Shown here: positions 16,246-26,037 of the stretch, piece by piece
Layout of the letters: the number at the start of each line of letters is the position of its first letter
How positions within the stretch are numbered: position 1 is the first letter of the stretch
NCBI GenBank assembly: GCA_024405015.1
Contig: JAKSPE010000009.1
Span: forward strand, 1 to 64,000
Direction: 5' to 3'
DNA length: 64,000 nucleotides
DNA from: Sphaerochaetaceae bacterium
GTDB lineage: Bacteria > Spirochaetota > Spirochaetia > Sphaerochaetales > Sphaerochaetaceae
Program-made: the position numbers and the translations under genes
The notes under the pieces: generated by a model
What the model was told of the DNA's origin: nothing
The model's input: only the letters and a program-made list of their open reading frames with translations
Database searches by the model: none

Positions 16246-19200
16246 TTACAGGGCAGAGTTTTCGACAAACTGATACTGCTCAGAATCCAGTTCCTCATCG
16301 TCCAAAAGCCACATGTCATCGAAGAAATCGTTGTCAGCTTCCTGGATGGAGAACAACAGATCCCAGTAGTCTGCTTCGCTGATGAATCTGTCAAACTCGA
16401 GATAGATGGAACCCGCGTAGGAAGCATCGAAGGTCTTGATGTTGTACTTCTCTGTAACGTCCATAGCATCAGCGAGACCACTTGCAACGTAATCCTGATA
16501 CAGAGCAACGTAGCCAACCTCATCCGTGCTTGGAACTTCGAAGAATGCGGCATACCACTGACCATCGGCCTCAAGGTCAAACATGTAGACACCAGGCTTG
16601 AGGTCGCTGAGGATGAATCTTCCATCGACATCTGTGAAGAAGTACGATGTGGAATCGATTTCCATGGAATCCACATCAACACCATTTTCGTTGATATGTG
16701 CACGATAGATTGGTGATGAGTAGGAATCATAGACCTCATCGTCAGATCTCTTGATGACACCAGAGACGGCAATGGAGGATTCCAAGCGGATTCTGGCAAG
16801 GAAGCCCTGTCTTGCAACCGGTGTGATCTTGAACAGGAAGGAACCGGAGGATGAGAACAGAGATCCGTTGGAAGCATAGACTGCAACATTGTTTCCCTTG
16901 TACATACCGAGCTTGGAGTGCAGGACATTTCCGAATGTCTTGATAGCTGACTTTGAGGAAGACTCAGTTGCAGAGGACACAGAAATGGAAGATTTCTTGA
17001 GATTACCTTCTGGGGAGATGATGAGGAACGGTCCATAGAGACTGTTGGTCATTGCAAACTCACCATCAGCGAATGCAAGTGCAGTATTGAGAGACAAGGT
17101 TGTAGAGAATCTAGTGTAGTTGTTGCTTGCCTGTGTTCGGAGAGACATACCGACAATGTCACCGCTTCTTGACCAGGATGCAGACAGGACATGGCTGCTG
17201 AGGTTTGCGAAGTTGATGTTGGACATGGAAACCTGATAGCTGCTTCTGCTTGTCTGGCTTGGTCGATAAGACCATCCGATATTACCCATGTAGCTTAAAC
17301 CATTGTTTGTGGAGACCGATGTGTTCACGTTGGACTTGGAGCCGATGGAGAATGCAAGGCTTGCAGTTGCGTAGAACATCAGATCCTGGTTGATGGAAGA
17401 GCTCAACGAGAAGGAGGTGTTCCTTCCAAATGTGGTGCTCAAGGACAAGGATCCATTGACTGTCAGAGGATTTGCGATGATAGGACCAGAAGTCTGGAAC
17501 TTATAGGAAGAACTCAGTGAAACGCTGAGTCTTGCAGACTTCAGAGCCCAGGAGTAACCGGTATTGAGAGAAACGGTCTGAACGCCGGAGCTGATAGAAT
17601 AGGAACCAGAGAGGCTTAGTGCCTTAAGGTATGCATTTGAGAAGCTCTGGGACAGATTGATGGACAGGCTGTTTCGTGCCGGAGACTCGGAATCGATCAG
17701 TCCATTCACGGTAGCACGTGTTGTACCGATCTTTGTTGCCAAAGTACCGGAGACCGTCGCTCCGAATGTTGCAGCATAGTCACCTGGGACCTCTCCTGCA
17801 GCAGAGTTGCGCTCATATATGAAGGAGAAGGAGTGTGTCTGTGTGTACACATGGGAGATACCGACCGTCTGTTCCCAGAACACACTCAGTGCGCCAAGAT
17901 CATAGACGTTCTCTCTGGCAGACAGGCCTGTAATTCCGGAATACTGAGGAAGAGTTGGAACGACAAAACCGAATTCAGGCTCAGAACCGAAACCAGAGAC
18001 CTGTGTGCTCTTAGGAATGCTTGCACCAAGTCTCCATGTGGACTCACCCTTTGCGACAAGGGAGGTATCGTAGTTCTGGTTGAATCTCTGAACCTTATCA
18101 CTGCTTGTATCGCTGCCCATTGCGACAGGATGGATAAGAACCTCAATGTCATTGGAACCCTGCACGAATGCAAAGTCTGTCAGACGGTACTCACCAAGGC
18201 TGAGAGTCTTTGTGTATACGACGTTTCCATTGACCTTGATTGTGATTGTGGAATCCTCAACCAGTGTAATGGTCTGCGCATACTGGTTATTCATGGCGGA
18301 ACCTGTACCGAAACTGTAGTTCTTTTCCAGAGTGAATCCAAATGGGGATCCGCTGCGGAAACCAGAGTTACCGACATTACCGAAGGAAAGTCTCAAATTG
18401 TTGTTCGGGAAATCAATGTATCCGGACCAGTTTCCGATAGAAGGATACAGACCTGCACTCTTTGTGTAGGAAATGGAAACTGGAAGTCCGAATGTCATGT
18501 TCCAGAAGGAGAACGTATTGGAGAAGTTGACGGAGGCACTGAGGCTTGAGAGGATTGCATCATTTGTGTACTGAGCATTCACAAACGCACTGATGTTGCT
18601 CTGCAGTGAGAAATGTGCAGGCTCAAGCACAACGTTTCCGACAACGTCATAGTTCTGTCTGAGCATTGAGTAGGATGAAGTACCCATTGAGATGGTCTGC
18701 AATGGGACCTGTGATGAGTTGAAATACAGACTGAGCACGAGATCTGAGCTGTTATAGCTTACGCCTTCAGCAACGCTCTCAAGATACTCAAGCGTGTAGG
18801 TATCGGATTCTTCCTGGAAGAATATATAGAAGTAATCAGCAGAAAGCGTACCTGTCAGTTCGACTTCCAAATCTGCCTTGCTGAAATACTGCACAGAATC
18901 GATCTGCTCAAACTGGACGGCTCCATATGGACTGTCGTTGACAAACAGTGTTGCATAGTAGGTTCCGTCAGGGAGAGCAATCTCCTCATCACTGAATACG
19001 AATTCTGACCAGTCGATTTCACCACCAAATGAGAAATTATCATAAACTGTAGTATTGAGAATCTCTGTTGAGACAAACCAGTCAAGATCTGGAGCTTCAG
19101 GGACACTTGGTGCCACAGGAATCTCTTCGACAACCTCTGGTTCTGGTTCAGGAATCGGTTCTGGCTCTGGTTCTGGGACAATTTCAACAATTGGCTCAGG

Positions 19201-19617
19201 CTCAGGCTCTGGTTCAGGAATCGGTTCTGGCTCTGGTTCTGGGACAATTTCAACAATTGGCTCAGGCTCAGGAATCGGTTCTGGTTCTGGCTCTGGGATA
19301 GGCTCCGGTTCTGGAACCTCTTCCTCAATCTCGATGATTTCTACTGGTTCTGGTTCTGCAGGAATCTCTTCCTCGAGTTCCTCCACGACCTCAGGAATTT
19401 CAATGACAGGTTCTTCTTCAACTTCCTCCGGTGCCTGTTCCGGAATCTGAACCTCAATGATCTGAGTAGGTGTTGGTTCTACAGGTTCGATTACTACAGG
19501 GGTTACAGCCTGCTCATGCTCTTGGCAGCATGTGTGGAAAAGGATCACCACAATGACCGCAATAACAAAGAGTAAAGCTGCTGAAATTACAAATCTAAAG
19601 CCTTTTCTTTTGCCCAT
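16246..19617 (-). CDS. Usher-like outer-membrane protein with TonB-like anchor and Pro-Glu linker
   Basis: A 1123-residue protein. Residues 9-28 form a hydrophobic anchor after a GKRKG start. Residues 45-170 are a Pro-Glu repeat linker resembling the periplasm-spanning part of TonB. The rest, from about 175, is beta-rich with alternating Ser/aromatic strands and usher-like landmarks, including [17 protein letters not shown], a plug-like segment with [16 protein letters not shown], and a C-terminal carboxypeptidase-regulatory-like region with [15 protein letters not shown] PapD-like chaperone gene lies 50 bases upstream, which supports a chaperone-usher pilus system. A normal usher has a cleaved signal peptide and no such linker. 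The start at 19617 gives the anchor. Family assignment is by pattern, so moderate certainty. Confidence 0.7.
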   Translation of the reverse strand: MGKRKGFRFVISAALLFVIAVIVVILFHTCCQEHEQAVTPVVIEPVEPTPTQIIEVQIPEQAPEEVEEEPVIEIPEVVEELEEEIPAEPEPVEIIEIEEEVPEPEPIPEPEPEPIPEPEPIVEIVPEPEPEPIPEPEPEPEPIVEIVPEPEPEPIPEPEPEVVEEIPVAPSVPEAPDLDWFVSTEILNTTVYDNFSFGGEIDWSEFVFSDEEIALPDGTYYATLFVNDSPYGAVQFEQIDSVQYFSKADLEVELTGTLSADYFYIFFQEESDTYTLEYLESVAEGVSYNSSDLVLSLYFNSSQVPLQTISMGTSSYSMLRQNYDVVGNVVLEPAHFSLQSNISAFVNAQYTNDAILSSLSASVNFSNTFSFWNMTFGLPVSISYTKSAGLYPSIGNWSGYIDFPNNNLRLSFGNVGNSGFRSGSPFGFTLEKNYSFGTGSAMNNQYAQTITLVEDSTITIKVNGNVVYTKTLSLGEYRLTDFAFVQGSNDIEVLIHPVAMGSDTSSDKVQRFNQNYDTSLVAKGESTWRLGASIPKSTQVSGFGSEPEFGFVVPTLPQYSGITGLSARENVYDLGALSVFWEQTVGISHVYTQTHSFSFIYERNSAAGEVPGDYAATFGATVSGTLATKIGTTRATVNGLIDSESPARNSLSINLSQSFSNAYLKALSLSGSYSISSGVQTVSLNTGYSWALKSARLSVSLSSSYKFQTSGPIIANPLTVNGSLSLSTTFGRNTSFSLSSSINQDLMFYATASLAFSIGSKSNVNTSVSTNNGLSYMGNIGWSYRPSQTSRSSYQVSMSNINFANLSSHVLSASWSRSGDIVGMSLRTQASNNYTRFSTTLSLNTALAFADGEFAMTNSLYGPFLIISPEGNLKKSSISVSSATESSSKSAIKTFGNVLHSKLGMYKGNNVAVYASNGSLFSSSGSFLFKITPVARQGFLARIRLESSIAVSGVIKRSDDEVYDSYSSPIYRAHINENGVDVDSMEIDSTSYFFTDVDGRFILSDLKPGVYMFDLEADGQWYAAFFEVPSTDEVGYVALYQDYVASGLADAMDVTEKYNIKTFDASYAGSIYLEFDRFISEADYWDLLFSIQEADNDFFDDMWLLDDEELDSEQYQFVENSAL
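19145..19276. repeat. Two tandem 66-base repeats in the Pro-Glu linker
   Basis: Two nearly identical 66-base units (19145-19210 and 19211-19276) encode 22 residues each of the Pro-Glu linker. A partial third unit follows to about 19300. The unit keeps the reading frame, so copy-number changes would lengthen or shorten the linker without breaking the protein. Confidence 0.85.
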
Positions 19618-19667
19618 AGATAGACCTTTGATTACCCCGAAAATCTAAAAAAAGAAGTTTAATTCAG

Positions 19668-20411
19668 TTAGTCTGAATAGGAAAGAGAACCAGTGTAGCT
19701 GCCACCCTCAACGAACGGAAGCTTCTCTGGCCATGCGATTGTCTTAGTGATCGTCTTTCTTGCAAGAATGTTGATGGAATCGATTCCAACAAGATCCTCA
19801 GAATTGCTCAGGACAACCTTGTTTCCATTTGCATCAGAAACGGTAAGAACAGAATCAAGAAGGATCTGGTGAACATTTCCGCGGTTGCGGATTGTGACGT
19901 CCATCACCTTGTTGCCTTCTGCATCAACACGAGCCTTGACAGCTGAGATGTCAATCTTGACGACCTCTTCTGATGGGGTTACATAAAGGCTTGTTGCATA
20001 GACGTAAAGGAAGTTGAACATACTCTGTGTTGTCTGGCTCTTACCGAGAGAGTAAGGAACCTGCTCTGCCATGAGTCTGTATGCCTTCTCAACTGTGACA
20101 GTGGAGGAACCTCTGTACTGAACCTTTACGACATAGGTGGACTGTGGATTGACGATGATCTTGGAAGGACTGATAAGGAACTCGGAAGATGCATCGGATC
20201 TGACCTCGTTACCATTGGCATCCTGATCTCTCTGGAGAACGGAAAGGCTGATGGCAATCTGGTCATCGGAGTCGTTGATGATTGTATAGGTCTTCATTGT
20301 TCCATCACCGGATGGGTTGAAGGTCTGCTCAAGTGGTGAGAACTGGAAAGCGCAAACCGAGCAAACAGAAACAAGAAGAACTACCAAAAAAAGCAAATTT
20401 TTCTTAAGCAT
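19668..20411 (-). CDS. Periplasmic pilus chaperone, PapD-like
   Basis: A 247-residue protein with a cleavable signal peptide ending near Ala-Phe-Gln. The mature N-terminus (FSPLEQTFNPSGDGTMKTY, then NDSDDQIAISL) and the following ILVNPQ-like strand pattern (KIIVNPQSTYVVKVQYRG) match the first Ig-like domain of chaperones that fold pilus subunits and deliver them to the usher. The ATG at 20411 is preferred because GGTGG lies 4 bases upstream; a GTG at 20420 is in frame. The usher-like gene is next in the operon. No pilin gene follows directly. Confidence 0.78.
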   Translation of the reverse strand: MLKKNLLFLVVLLVSVCSVCAFQFSPLEQTFNPSGDGTMKTYTIINDSDDQIAISLSVLQRDQDANGNEVRSDASSEFLISPSKIIVNPQSTYVVKVQYRGSSTVTVEKAYRLMAEQVPYSLGKSQTTQSMFNFLYVYATSLYVTPSEEVVKIDISAVKARVDAEGNKVMDVTIRNRGNVHQILLDSVLTVSDANGNKVVLSNSEDLVGIDSINILARKTITKTIAWPEKLPFVEGGSYTGSLSYSD

Positions 20412-20442
20412 GATAACCACCTAAAAATGATTAGTTTGCCCT

Positions 20443-20471
20443 ATTCTATCGCATTCTTCGGAAAATGTAAA
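20443..20471 (-). promoter_or_regulatory. Promoter of the chaperone-usher operon
   Basis: On the minus strand TTTACA (20466-20471), 17 bases, TAGAAT (20443-20448). The rest of the gap to the next start at 20843 is AT-rich and holds an imperfect hairpin (20672-20703) but no recognisable gene. Confidence 0.6.
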
Positions 20472-20842
20472 ATCTTTGTCACAAAATATAATAAAATATA
20501 TTTATATGCATCAAACCCAAAAAGCCCAAATGAAAGCAGCCACCAAAGAGATGGGAAGTCGTCCTCACAAAGCAAAAGAAGGTTCCTTTTCATAGGGTTC
20601 TCACAACTGAACCTAAAGATATTTTAACGCCTCAATCTTCTATGATAGCAAAAAGATTGTCCGATATGATCTCCTTTTAGGACATCTTTTCACCCCTAAA
20701 GGAAATTTATCTTCATGCTTTTCAGCCTCATCTGCCATCGCTTTTCATGGTAACAAGAGATGTTCATTTTCCCAAATTTTACTCTTACGATTTGGAAAAA
20801 CATGATAGAATCCAAAATAGACAAAAAAAGGAGGGACCTTCC

Positions 20843-22243
20843 ATGAGCGGAAAAAAGAATCGAGAAGGATATATTGCCTCACCTCTTGAGCACCGATCCT
20901 ACTGTACATTCTTTCTTGGTCAGAACATTCTTTGGGCCTTCATCGGCTACATCTCCACATACCTGACGGATATCGGAATTCCTGCAGCAAGAGCTGCTGC
21001 AATACTCATCATCCCTAAAATCTGGGATGCTGTGAACGACACAATTTTCGGTTATGTCGTTGATAGACACAACTTCAAGAACGGTCAGAAATTCATGCCG
21101 TGGGTACGCATCGGGACGGCTGCTGTAGGACTTACCACCGTTGCGATCTTCGTCATTCCGCCTTCCATGTCCGAGGCAGTCAAGGTTACTTGGTTCATCA
21201 TCGCCTACCTTCTGTTTGATGTGGCATACACCATTCTGGATGCTCCAGCCTTCGCCGTGACGACTGTCATGACAAGCAACGTTCAGGAACGAACGAAGAT
21301 CATTGCTGGCGGAAAGCTCTGGTCCATGGTTGGTGCCATGCTCGCAACCGTTCTCATCCCAACCCTCAGACCTATGCTCGGATGGGCAAAGGCCAGCATT
21401 GTGTTCGTAGCAGTATCTGTGGTTCTGATGATTCCTATGCTGTTCAACATCAAGGAGCGCCATAGTGAAACCGTCAAGGACGAGGAGACCCCAACCTTCA
21501 AGCAGATGGTCACCTATCTCAAGAGCAACAAATATCTGGTATTCGTCCTCCTTGCACTTCTGGTACTTGGACTTTCCAGTGTTGAGCAGATTCTTGCCAT
21601 CTACCTTGCACGAATCTGTTTCGGAAAGGAAAGTGTTGCCACAATCGTCAGTGCCTGTGTTGCAGTCTCTGTCATCATATCTTCTGCAGTCATCCCAAGC
21701 CTTTCCAAGAAATGGGACAAGTTCCAGGTTCTTCTGGCAGGACTTTTGTTCTCTCTTGTCGCAAACGTCGTCACATTCTTTGTCGGTTACAGCAACCTTC
21801 CGGTAGCAATCATCTTCATTATGCTCAAGTGTGTCGGCCTTGCCTTCTACCAGGTAATCATCTACATGCTCATTGCAGATACTGTTGAGTATGGAACCTA
21901 CAAGTCCGGAACTCGTGCAGCAGGAATCACATTTGCGCTTCAGTGCTTCACAGCGAAACTCAAGAACGCTCTTGTGAACTCCGTCGCTCTCGGGGCCCTG
22001 GCAATCTTCGGTTTCGTCGAAGGCGAAAATGCCATCCAGCCAGCTGGTGTTGACAAGGGAGTCTGGGGCGTCTTCTGCCTGCTTCCAGCAATCGGATTCA
22101 CAATTGCCGTCGTGCTTCTGAGCCTGACATACAAACTCAGAGACAAGGACGTGCAGGTCATGTCCAGATTCAACAACGGCGAGATTTCAAAAGAAGAAGC
22201 CGAGACAATGCTCGGCTCCAGATTCGGTGCTGCTCACAATTGA
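20843..22243 (+). CDS. GPH-family (MelB-like) sugar:cation symporter
   Basis: A 466-residue inner-membrane protein with about 12 helices. The early motif IPKIWDAVNDTIFGYVVDRH is the conserved GPH/MelB cation-site region (Asn-Asp on helix 2). GPH symporters import glycosides, pentosides or hexuronides with Na+ or H+. The start at 20843 follows AGGAGGG; the frame is open further upstream but without signals. The C-terminus ends at a GC-rich inverted repeat (22229-22250) shared with the convergent panE-like gene. Confidence 0.9.
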   Translation: MSGKKNREGYIASPLEHRSYCTFFLGQNILWAFIGYISTYLTDIGIPAARAAAILIIPKIWDAVNDTIFGYVVDRHNFKNGQKFMPWVRIGTAAVGLTTVAIFVIPPSMSEAVKVTWFIIAYLLFDVAYTILDAPAFAVTTVMTSNVQERTKIIAGGKLWSMVGAMLATVLIPTLRPMLGWAKASIVFVAVSVVLMIPMLFNIKERHSETVKDEETPTFKQMVTYLKSNKYLVFVLLALLVLGLSSVEQILAIYLARICFGKESVATIVSACVAVSVIISSAVIPSLSKKWDKFQVLLAGLLFSLVANVVTFFVGYSNLPVAIIFIMLKCVGLAFYQVIIYMLIADTVEYGTYKSGTRAAGITFALQCFTAKLKNALVNSVALGALAIFGFVEGENAIQPAGVDKGVWGVFCLLPAIGFTIAVVLLSLTYKLRDKDVQVMSRFNNGEISKEEAETMLGSRFGAAHN

Positions 22244-22260
22244 GAGCAGCCAAATTCAGA

Positions 22261-23301
22261 TCATTTCAGAAGGGCATCGAAAGCTTTCAGACTTTCATAG
22301 GAAGGCTTTCCGATGCCTTTCTCATATCCATGCACGATTTCAACAACCTTATCACAGAATGGGGTCTCAATGCCGACCTCATCGCCCTGCTTGCACACAA
22401 CACCATCGATGGCATCGATTTCACAAGGCTTTCCGTTTCGGAAATCTATGAGCATGCTGGCAGTGATTCCGCGATGTCTCTTCATGGCAATCGGGATAAT
22501 CAGGAAAGCGATTGTCTTCTTGAGAAAACTGTGGTAGTCAAAAAGCTTTGCAATGTCATTGCCCTGCACAGGCTCGATTCTGATGCCCTGCGCACACGCC
22601 ACATCGATGCATTCCTTGATGATTGCCTGTGCACATCGACGAGCCTTTCTGTTGTCACAGACAGCTCCGAATGTATCTCCGATTACGATAGACATTCCAG
22701 AAAATGCAGAGTTTATCAGCAATTTGGACCATCGGGCGCCAATGAAATTCTCGTTCACCGTCACAGGTCCCATCAGTTCCAAGATCGCCTTTACCGTTGG
22801 AATGTGTCGCTTTCCATCTTTGCTGATGGCACCAAGGTCACAGCAAAGACGCTCCTTTGAGGAGGTCAAAGTACTGGTTCCAGGTTCCTTCATAGTAGCG
22901 CCCCATCCGATGGTACAGCCCAGGGTTCGGTCCGCACCAACAATCTTGGCAATGCCAGGCTCCGGAAGTCCGTTCTGGGTTGTAACGATGGCGCCACTTT
23001 CCTTGAGGTGGCTCTTCAGGAAATTGGCAGTCTCTTCGTTATTCAGAACCTTGGTCATGAGAAAGATGTAATCAAACTCCCCTTCCATTTCCTCTGGGGT
23101 AAAAGCCTTTACAGGCTGCGTGAATTCCACCTCTCCGTTGATGATGGCACCATGAGCTCTAAGAGCCTCAATATGGGCTGTGTTCCTGTTGTAGAGTTCT
23201 ACGCCACCCCCAAGATCCAAAGAACTTGAAGGACCGTTTTTTGCAATGTAAGCACCAAGAACGGTTCCCAAAGAACCTGCACCATAGATTGCGATTCGCA
23301 T
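22261..23301 (-). CDS. Ketopantoate reductase-like NAD(P)H oxidoreductase (PanE/ApbA family)
   Basis: A 346-residue protein with an N-terminal Rossmann motif (MRIAIYGAGSLGTVLGAYIA) and the C-terminal helical ApbA domain containing a Lys (RWSKLLINSAF) and a downstream helix where the family keeps its catalytic Lys and Asn. The classical reaction is reduction of 2-dehydropantoate in CoA synthesis, but many paralogues reduce other 2-keto acids. The family is usually about 300 residues, so this copy is slightly long. Last gene of a leftward operon. Confidence 0.85.
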   Translation of the reverse strand: MRIAIYGAGSLGTVLGAYIAKNGPSSSLDLGGGVELYNRNTAHIEALRAHGAIINGEVEFTQPVKAFTPEEMEGEFDYIFLMTKVLNNEETANFLKSHLKESGAIVTTQNGLPEPGIAKIVGADRTLGCTIGWGATMKEPGTSTLTSSKERLCCDLGAISKDGKRHIPTVKAILELMGPVTVNENFIGARWSKLLINSAFSGMSIVIGDTFGAVCDNRKARRCAQAIIKECIDVACAQGIRIEPVQGNDIAKLFDYHSFLKKTIAFLIIPIAMKRHRGITASMLIDFRNGKPCEIDAIDGVVCKQGDEVGIETPFCDKVVEIVHGYEKGIGKPSYESLKAFDALLK

Positions 23302-23325
23302 GATGCCTCCCTGAAAAGAGCCCGC

Positions 23326-23703
23326 TCACTGTTCCTGTTCGGAAGCAGGTTCGGAAGATGCGACATCTACGGAAGGCTCCTCGTCTTCTGCGGCTTTTGC
23401 TTCCTGCAGACTGAGAGCCTTCTCAATGGCCTCAAGTCTCTTGATGACTCTATGCTTCCAGCGGATGGTGTATGAGACGCCAATGAGGATGACACCGACG
23501 ATGGCAAAGACGATACCTGAGATCATCTGGAACAGAGGCTTCAGATTTGTCAGTCCAAACTTCTGCTGTGACATTTTCACAACAGTGACAAGTCCGATGA
23601 CGGTAAGAACAAGTCCAACGACCTGAGCTGCGATGAAAAGTGTGGCATAGACGTACTTTGAGATCTTCTCCACATCAACTTTGACATTTTTCTTCTGATC
23701 CAT
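23326..23703 (-). CDS. Small two-helix membrane protein
   Basis: A 125-residue protein with two hydrophobic segments (near residues 17-40 and 54-75), a basic stretch (RWKHRVIKRLEAIEKAL) and an acidic Ala-Glu-Ser-rich tail. No family is recognised. It lies 9 bases after the caspase-like gene and 24 bases before panE, so it is co-transcribed with them. Both termini are probably cytoplasmic. Confidence 0.7.
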   Translation of the reverse strand: MDQKKNVKVDVEKISKYVYATLFIAAQVVGLVLTVIGLVTVVKMSQQKFGLTNLKPLFQMISGIVFAIVGVILIGVSYTIRWKHRVIKRLEAIEKALSLQEAKAAEDEEPSVDVASSEPASEQEQ

Positions 23704-23712
23704 ATCGTTCTC

Positions 23713-24711
23713 CTAAAACGCAAATAGTACAATATCATTGCTGCCACCACTGACCATAGGGGTCTGGGCAGCCTTTCCGTCATTCAGTATCACATAGTTC
23801 GCAAGGTTAAGCAATGTGAGGCGCCCTTTTGCATCAAGCACTTTGATTTCGCCAATACACTTTTCCTTTTCATTCCACCCTATGGCCCTGAGAATAGCAT
23901 TTGTGAAATAGCCATGATGATAGATGTCCTTGCTGGATTCATAGGACTTCTCGTTGTATCTTGCGGCTGTCAGACAGAACGTGGAAGGATTTTCGCAAAC
24001 CTTGCCACGATATTCTCTGAAGAGGCTTCGGATTGTGATGTCAGAAAACTCATCTTCTCCGGCAGAAACGTTGCCTTGTTTCACAAGGGCACCAGAATAG
24101 CAGAAATCGCCAAGAATGACCTTTGTCCCAGGGATGGCATTCACTGCATCAAGAAAGTCATTTGCCGACCACAGGACAGACTGATGGGGGTCCACATCGG
24201 TGAAGACAAGAAAGGAGGCCGCAGACACATCTTCACTATAAGGAACGGTGGTGGTTTGGCCATATCCATGGCCTGCATAGAACACAAAGGTCATGTCGTT
24301 TGGTGAAGCTGTCATGGAAATATCCGAAAGTGTCTCTTTCATCGTCTGCAAAGAGGCATCCAGATACACAGCAGCACTGGAATCGAATGCCAGAATCTCA
24401 TCCTTTTGGCTTGTCATGTCACTGCTGCCGAGAAGGTAGGTGCATTCAACATTTCTATCCGCCTTTCGCGCAAGACTTGTCAGAGCGTAGCCAATCTGAA
24501 CGGCATCGTTCACAGTCCCCTGCAATTTGTTTGCCTTTCCGACATAGGTAGAGCCCAGATACACAGAAGGATTGAAGACATAGTCATTTCCATAGACGAC
24601 AACTCTAACGGTACCAACCTCTGGTGCAGGATGATGCCTTTCAAAGGACAACTCACAAGAACTCAGAAGCAAGACAAGAACAGTCAGTGAAAAAAGGAGT
24701 ATTCGTTTCAT
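23713..24711 (-). CDS. Caspase-like (peptidase C14 fold) lipoprotein
   Basis: A 332-residue protein with a lipoprotein signal (LSSC, lipidated Cys19). The core shows the caspase/metacaspase arrangement: a strand ending in His148 (VFYAGHGYG) and a second ending in Cys204 (VILGDFCYSGAL), the expected catalytic His-Cys dyad. An earlier segment with NDA near residue 69 fits the family's first helix. Bacterial caspase-like proteases process proteins, often in signalling or cell death; a lipid-anchored periplasmic form is less usual. Its start overlaps the preceding stop by 4 bases. Confidence 0.82.
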   Translation of the reverse strand: MKRILLFSLTVLVLLLSSCELSFERHHPAPEVGTVRVVVYGNDYVFNPSVYLGSTYVGKANKLQGTVNDAVQIGYALTSLARKADRNVECTYLLGSSDMTSQKDEILAFDSSAAVYLDASLQTMKETLSDISMTASPNDMTFVFYAGHGYGQTTTVPYSEDVSAASFLVFTDVDPHQSVLWSANDFLDAVNAIPGTKVILGDFCYSGALVKQGNVSAGEDEFSDITIRSLFREYRGKVCENPSTFCLTAARYNEKSYESSKDIYHHGYFTNAILRAIGWNEKEKCIGEIKVLDAKGRLTLLNLANYVILNDGKAAQTPMVSGGSNDIVLFAF

Positions 24712-25337
24712 CGGCCTACCCTCCTACGCACATCCATGGCAATGGCACATCCGATTCCTACGCGTAATGTGACGGCATCGGCTTTGAAGGAGGCGGTTAC
24801 AGGGCATGAGACAGAGATTCTACACTCGTTTCCTGCCATATGGATGGAAGGCACAAGCTCCACATCCTGAGAGAGGAAGTGATTTCGGCTTTTTGTATAT
24901 CGACAATTCATGTAGCGGTATTTGGCACCAAGTGTCATAAGGCCAGACAATTGGTAGTAGGCATGAACGTCAAAACCAAAACCATCATAAGGCTTAAGCA
25001 TGCTAAGACCATAGGTCAAGGAGCTGCTGGTATCAGCATAGGACACCCCAACTGCAATTCCGATTCCACTGTCCTCTGAGACTTCCACATACAGACCTGC
25101 AGGGTTGAAATCAACAGCCCAATACCAAGAGGTGCGAATTGGTGGGTTTGAAATGGAACTGTCGCCTGGATACTGCTTGAGATAGTCGGCTGTCGGATAG
25201 CAGAAAGCACCGCCAAAAGTCAGGTCCACTTCAGGCCGAAAGGCCACTTTGGCAGGCAAGATGGCAACAAAGACAAAGAGAATGGCAATCATGGATAATG
25301 CTTTTCTGCTTCTCATTTCACTAACTACAAATAGCAC
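24708..25337 (-). CDS. Secreted beta-rich protein, possible outer-membrane protein
   Basis: About 202-209 residues with a signal peptide (hydrophobic IAILFVFVAILPAKV, cleavage near Ala) and a mature part of alternating hydrophobic/polar strands with many Tyr and Gly, as in small outer-membrane beta-barrels. No family is recognised. The ATG at 25316 gives a normal charged signal-peptide start but has no ribosome site; a GTG at 25337 has GGAG at good spacing. It is the first gene of the operon with the caspase-like protein. Confidence 0.65.
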   Translation of the reverse strand: MLFVVSEMRSRKALSMIAILFVFVAILPAKVAFRPEVDLTFGGAFCYPTADYLKQYPGDSSISNPPIRTSWYWAVDFNPAGLYVEVSEDSGIGIAVGVSYADTSSSLTYGLSMLKPYDGFGFDVHAYYQLSGLMTLGAKYRYMNCRYTKSRNHFLSQDVELVPSIHMAGNECRISVSCPVTASFKADAVTLRVGIGCAIAMDVRRRVGR

Positions 25338-25385
25338 AAAACAACTCCGTTTTCAATTGCATCATAATGTGGTAACGTTTAAGGC

Positions 25386-26024
25386 ATGCTGGACTTTCAC
25401 TCCCATTTGCCATCCGAAGACTCCATCTGCTGCACAGACATGCCGGGTACCATAGAGGAAAAGTCTCTTCTGACATGTGAGGGCCTTCTTCCAGACAAAT
25501 GGACACCGCTAAACCAGATCAAACTCATGGATGACCTCGCTGAAAACCCAGCACTTCATGTGGGAGAGGTCGGTCTGGACCGCAGATTCGAAAACATCCT
25601 TTGCATGGAAAACCAAGAGAAGATCCTTACAGAGATCTTGCAGTTCGCAGTTGCAAAAGACCGCTGCGTAAGCCTTCACTGTGTACGTGCCACAGAGCCT
25701 ATGCTTCGCATTCTTAAAACTCTCCAATTCCGACCATACAGCATTCTCTGGCACGGCTTTACGGGTTCCATCGAAACCGCAAAGCAGCTCTCTCGCCTTG
25801 GTGTGATGATTTCCATCGGTCCACGCTACAGAGGTTCTGCCAAAGACCTATACACTGTCAACAGCCACCTGGTACCGGAGACGGACTACACCCTGGCAGA
25901 TGCAGCCGAACACGAAAGAATCCTCATGTCCCAATACTCTCGATTTGAAGAGGAGCTGGGACTTTCCTCACAGGAACTCAAGAAGCACACCTGCGACATG
26001 CTGACGGCATTCCGAGGATTCTGA
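25386..26024 (+). CDS. TatD-family metal-dependent hydrolase
   Basis: A 212-residue TatD-like protein with metal ligands His5 and His7 in DFHSH, GEVGLD in the middle, a conserved His in CVRATEP context (SLHCVRA), a second in LWHGFTGS, and a late Asp (VPETDY). TatD enzymes are TIM-barrel nucleases or hydrolases. It is shorter than the usual 255-265 residues, mostly from compact loops. An AAGG precedes the ATG by a few bases, giving a very short leader. Confidence 0.83.
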   Translation: MLDFHSHLPSEDSICCTDMPGTIEEKSLLTCEGLLPDKWTPLNQIKLMDDLAENPALHVGEVGLDRRFENILCMENQEKILTEILQFAVAKDRCVSLHCVRATEPMLRILKTLQFRPYSILWHGFTGSIETAKQLSRLGVMISIGPRYRGSAKDLYTVNSHLVPETDYTLADAAEHERILMSQYSRFEEELGLSSQELKKHTCDMLTAFRGF

Positions 26025-26037
26025 TCTGGTTGCAATT

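Noticed and set aside
19128..19310. CRISPR-like array at the Pro-Glu coding repeats
   Set aside because: Repeats are contiguous without spacers and keep the reading frame; no cas genes are present.
19055..19450. Gly-Ser repeat protein of 131 residues opposite the usher linker
   Set aside because: It is the reverse reading of the Pro-Glu repeats; the minus-strand frame continues for 1123 codons and has a paired chaperone gene.
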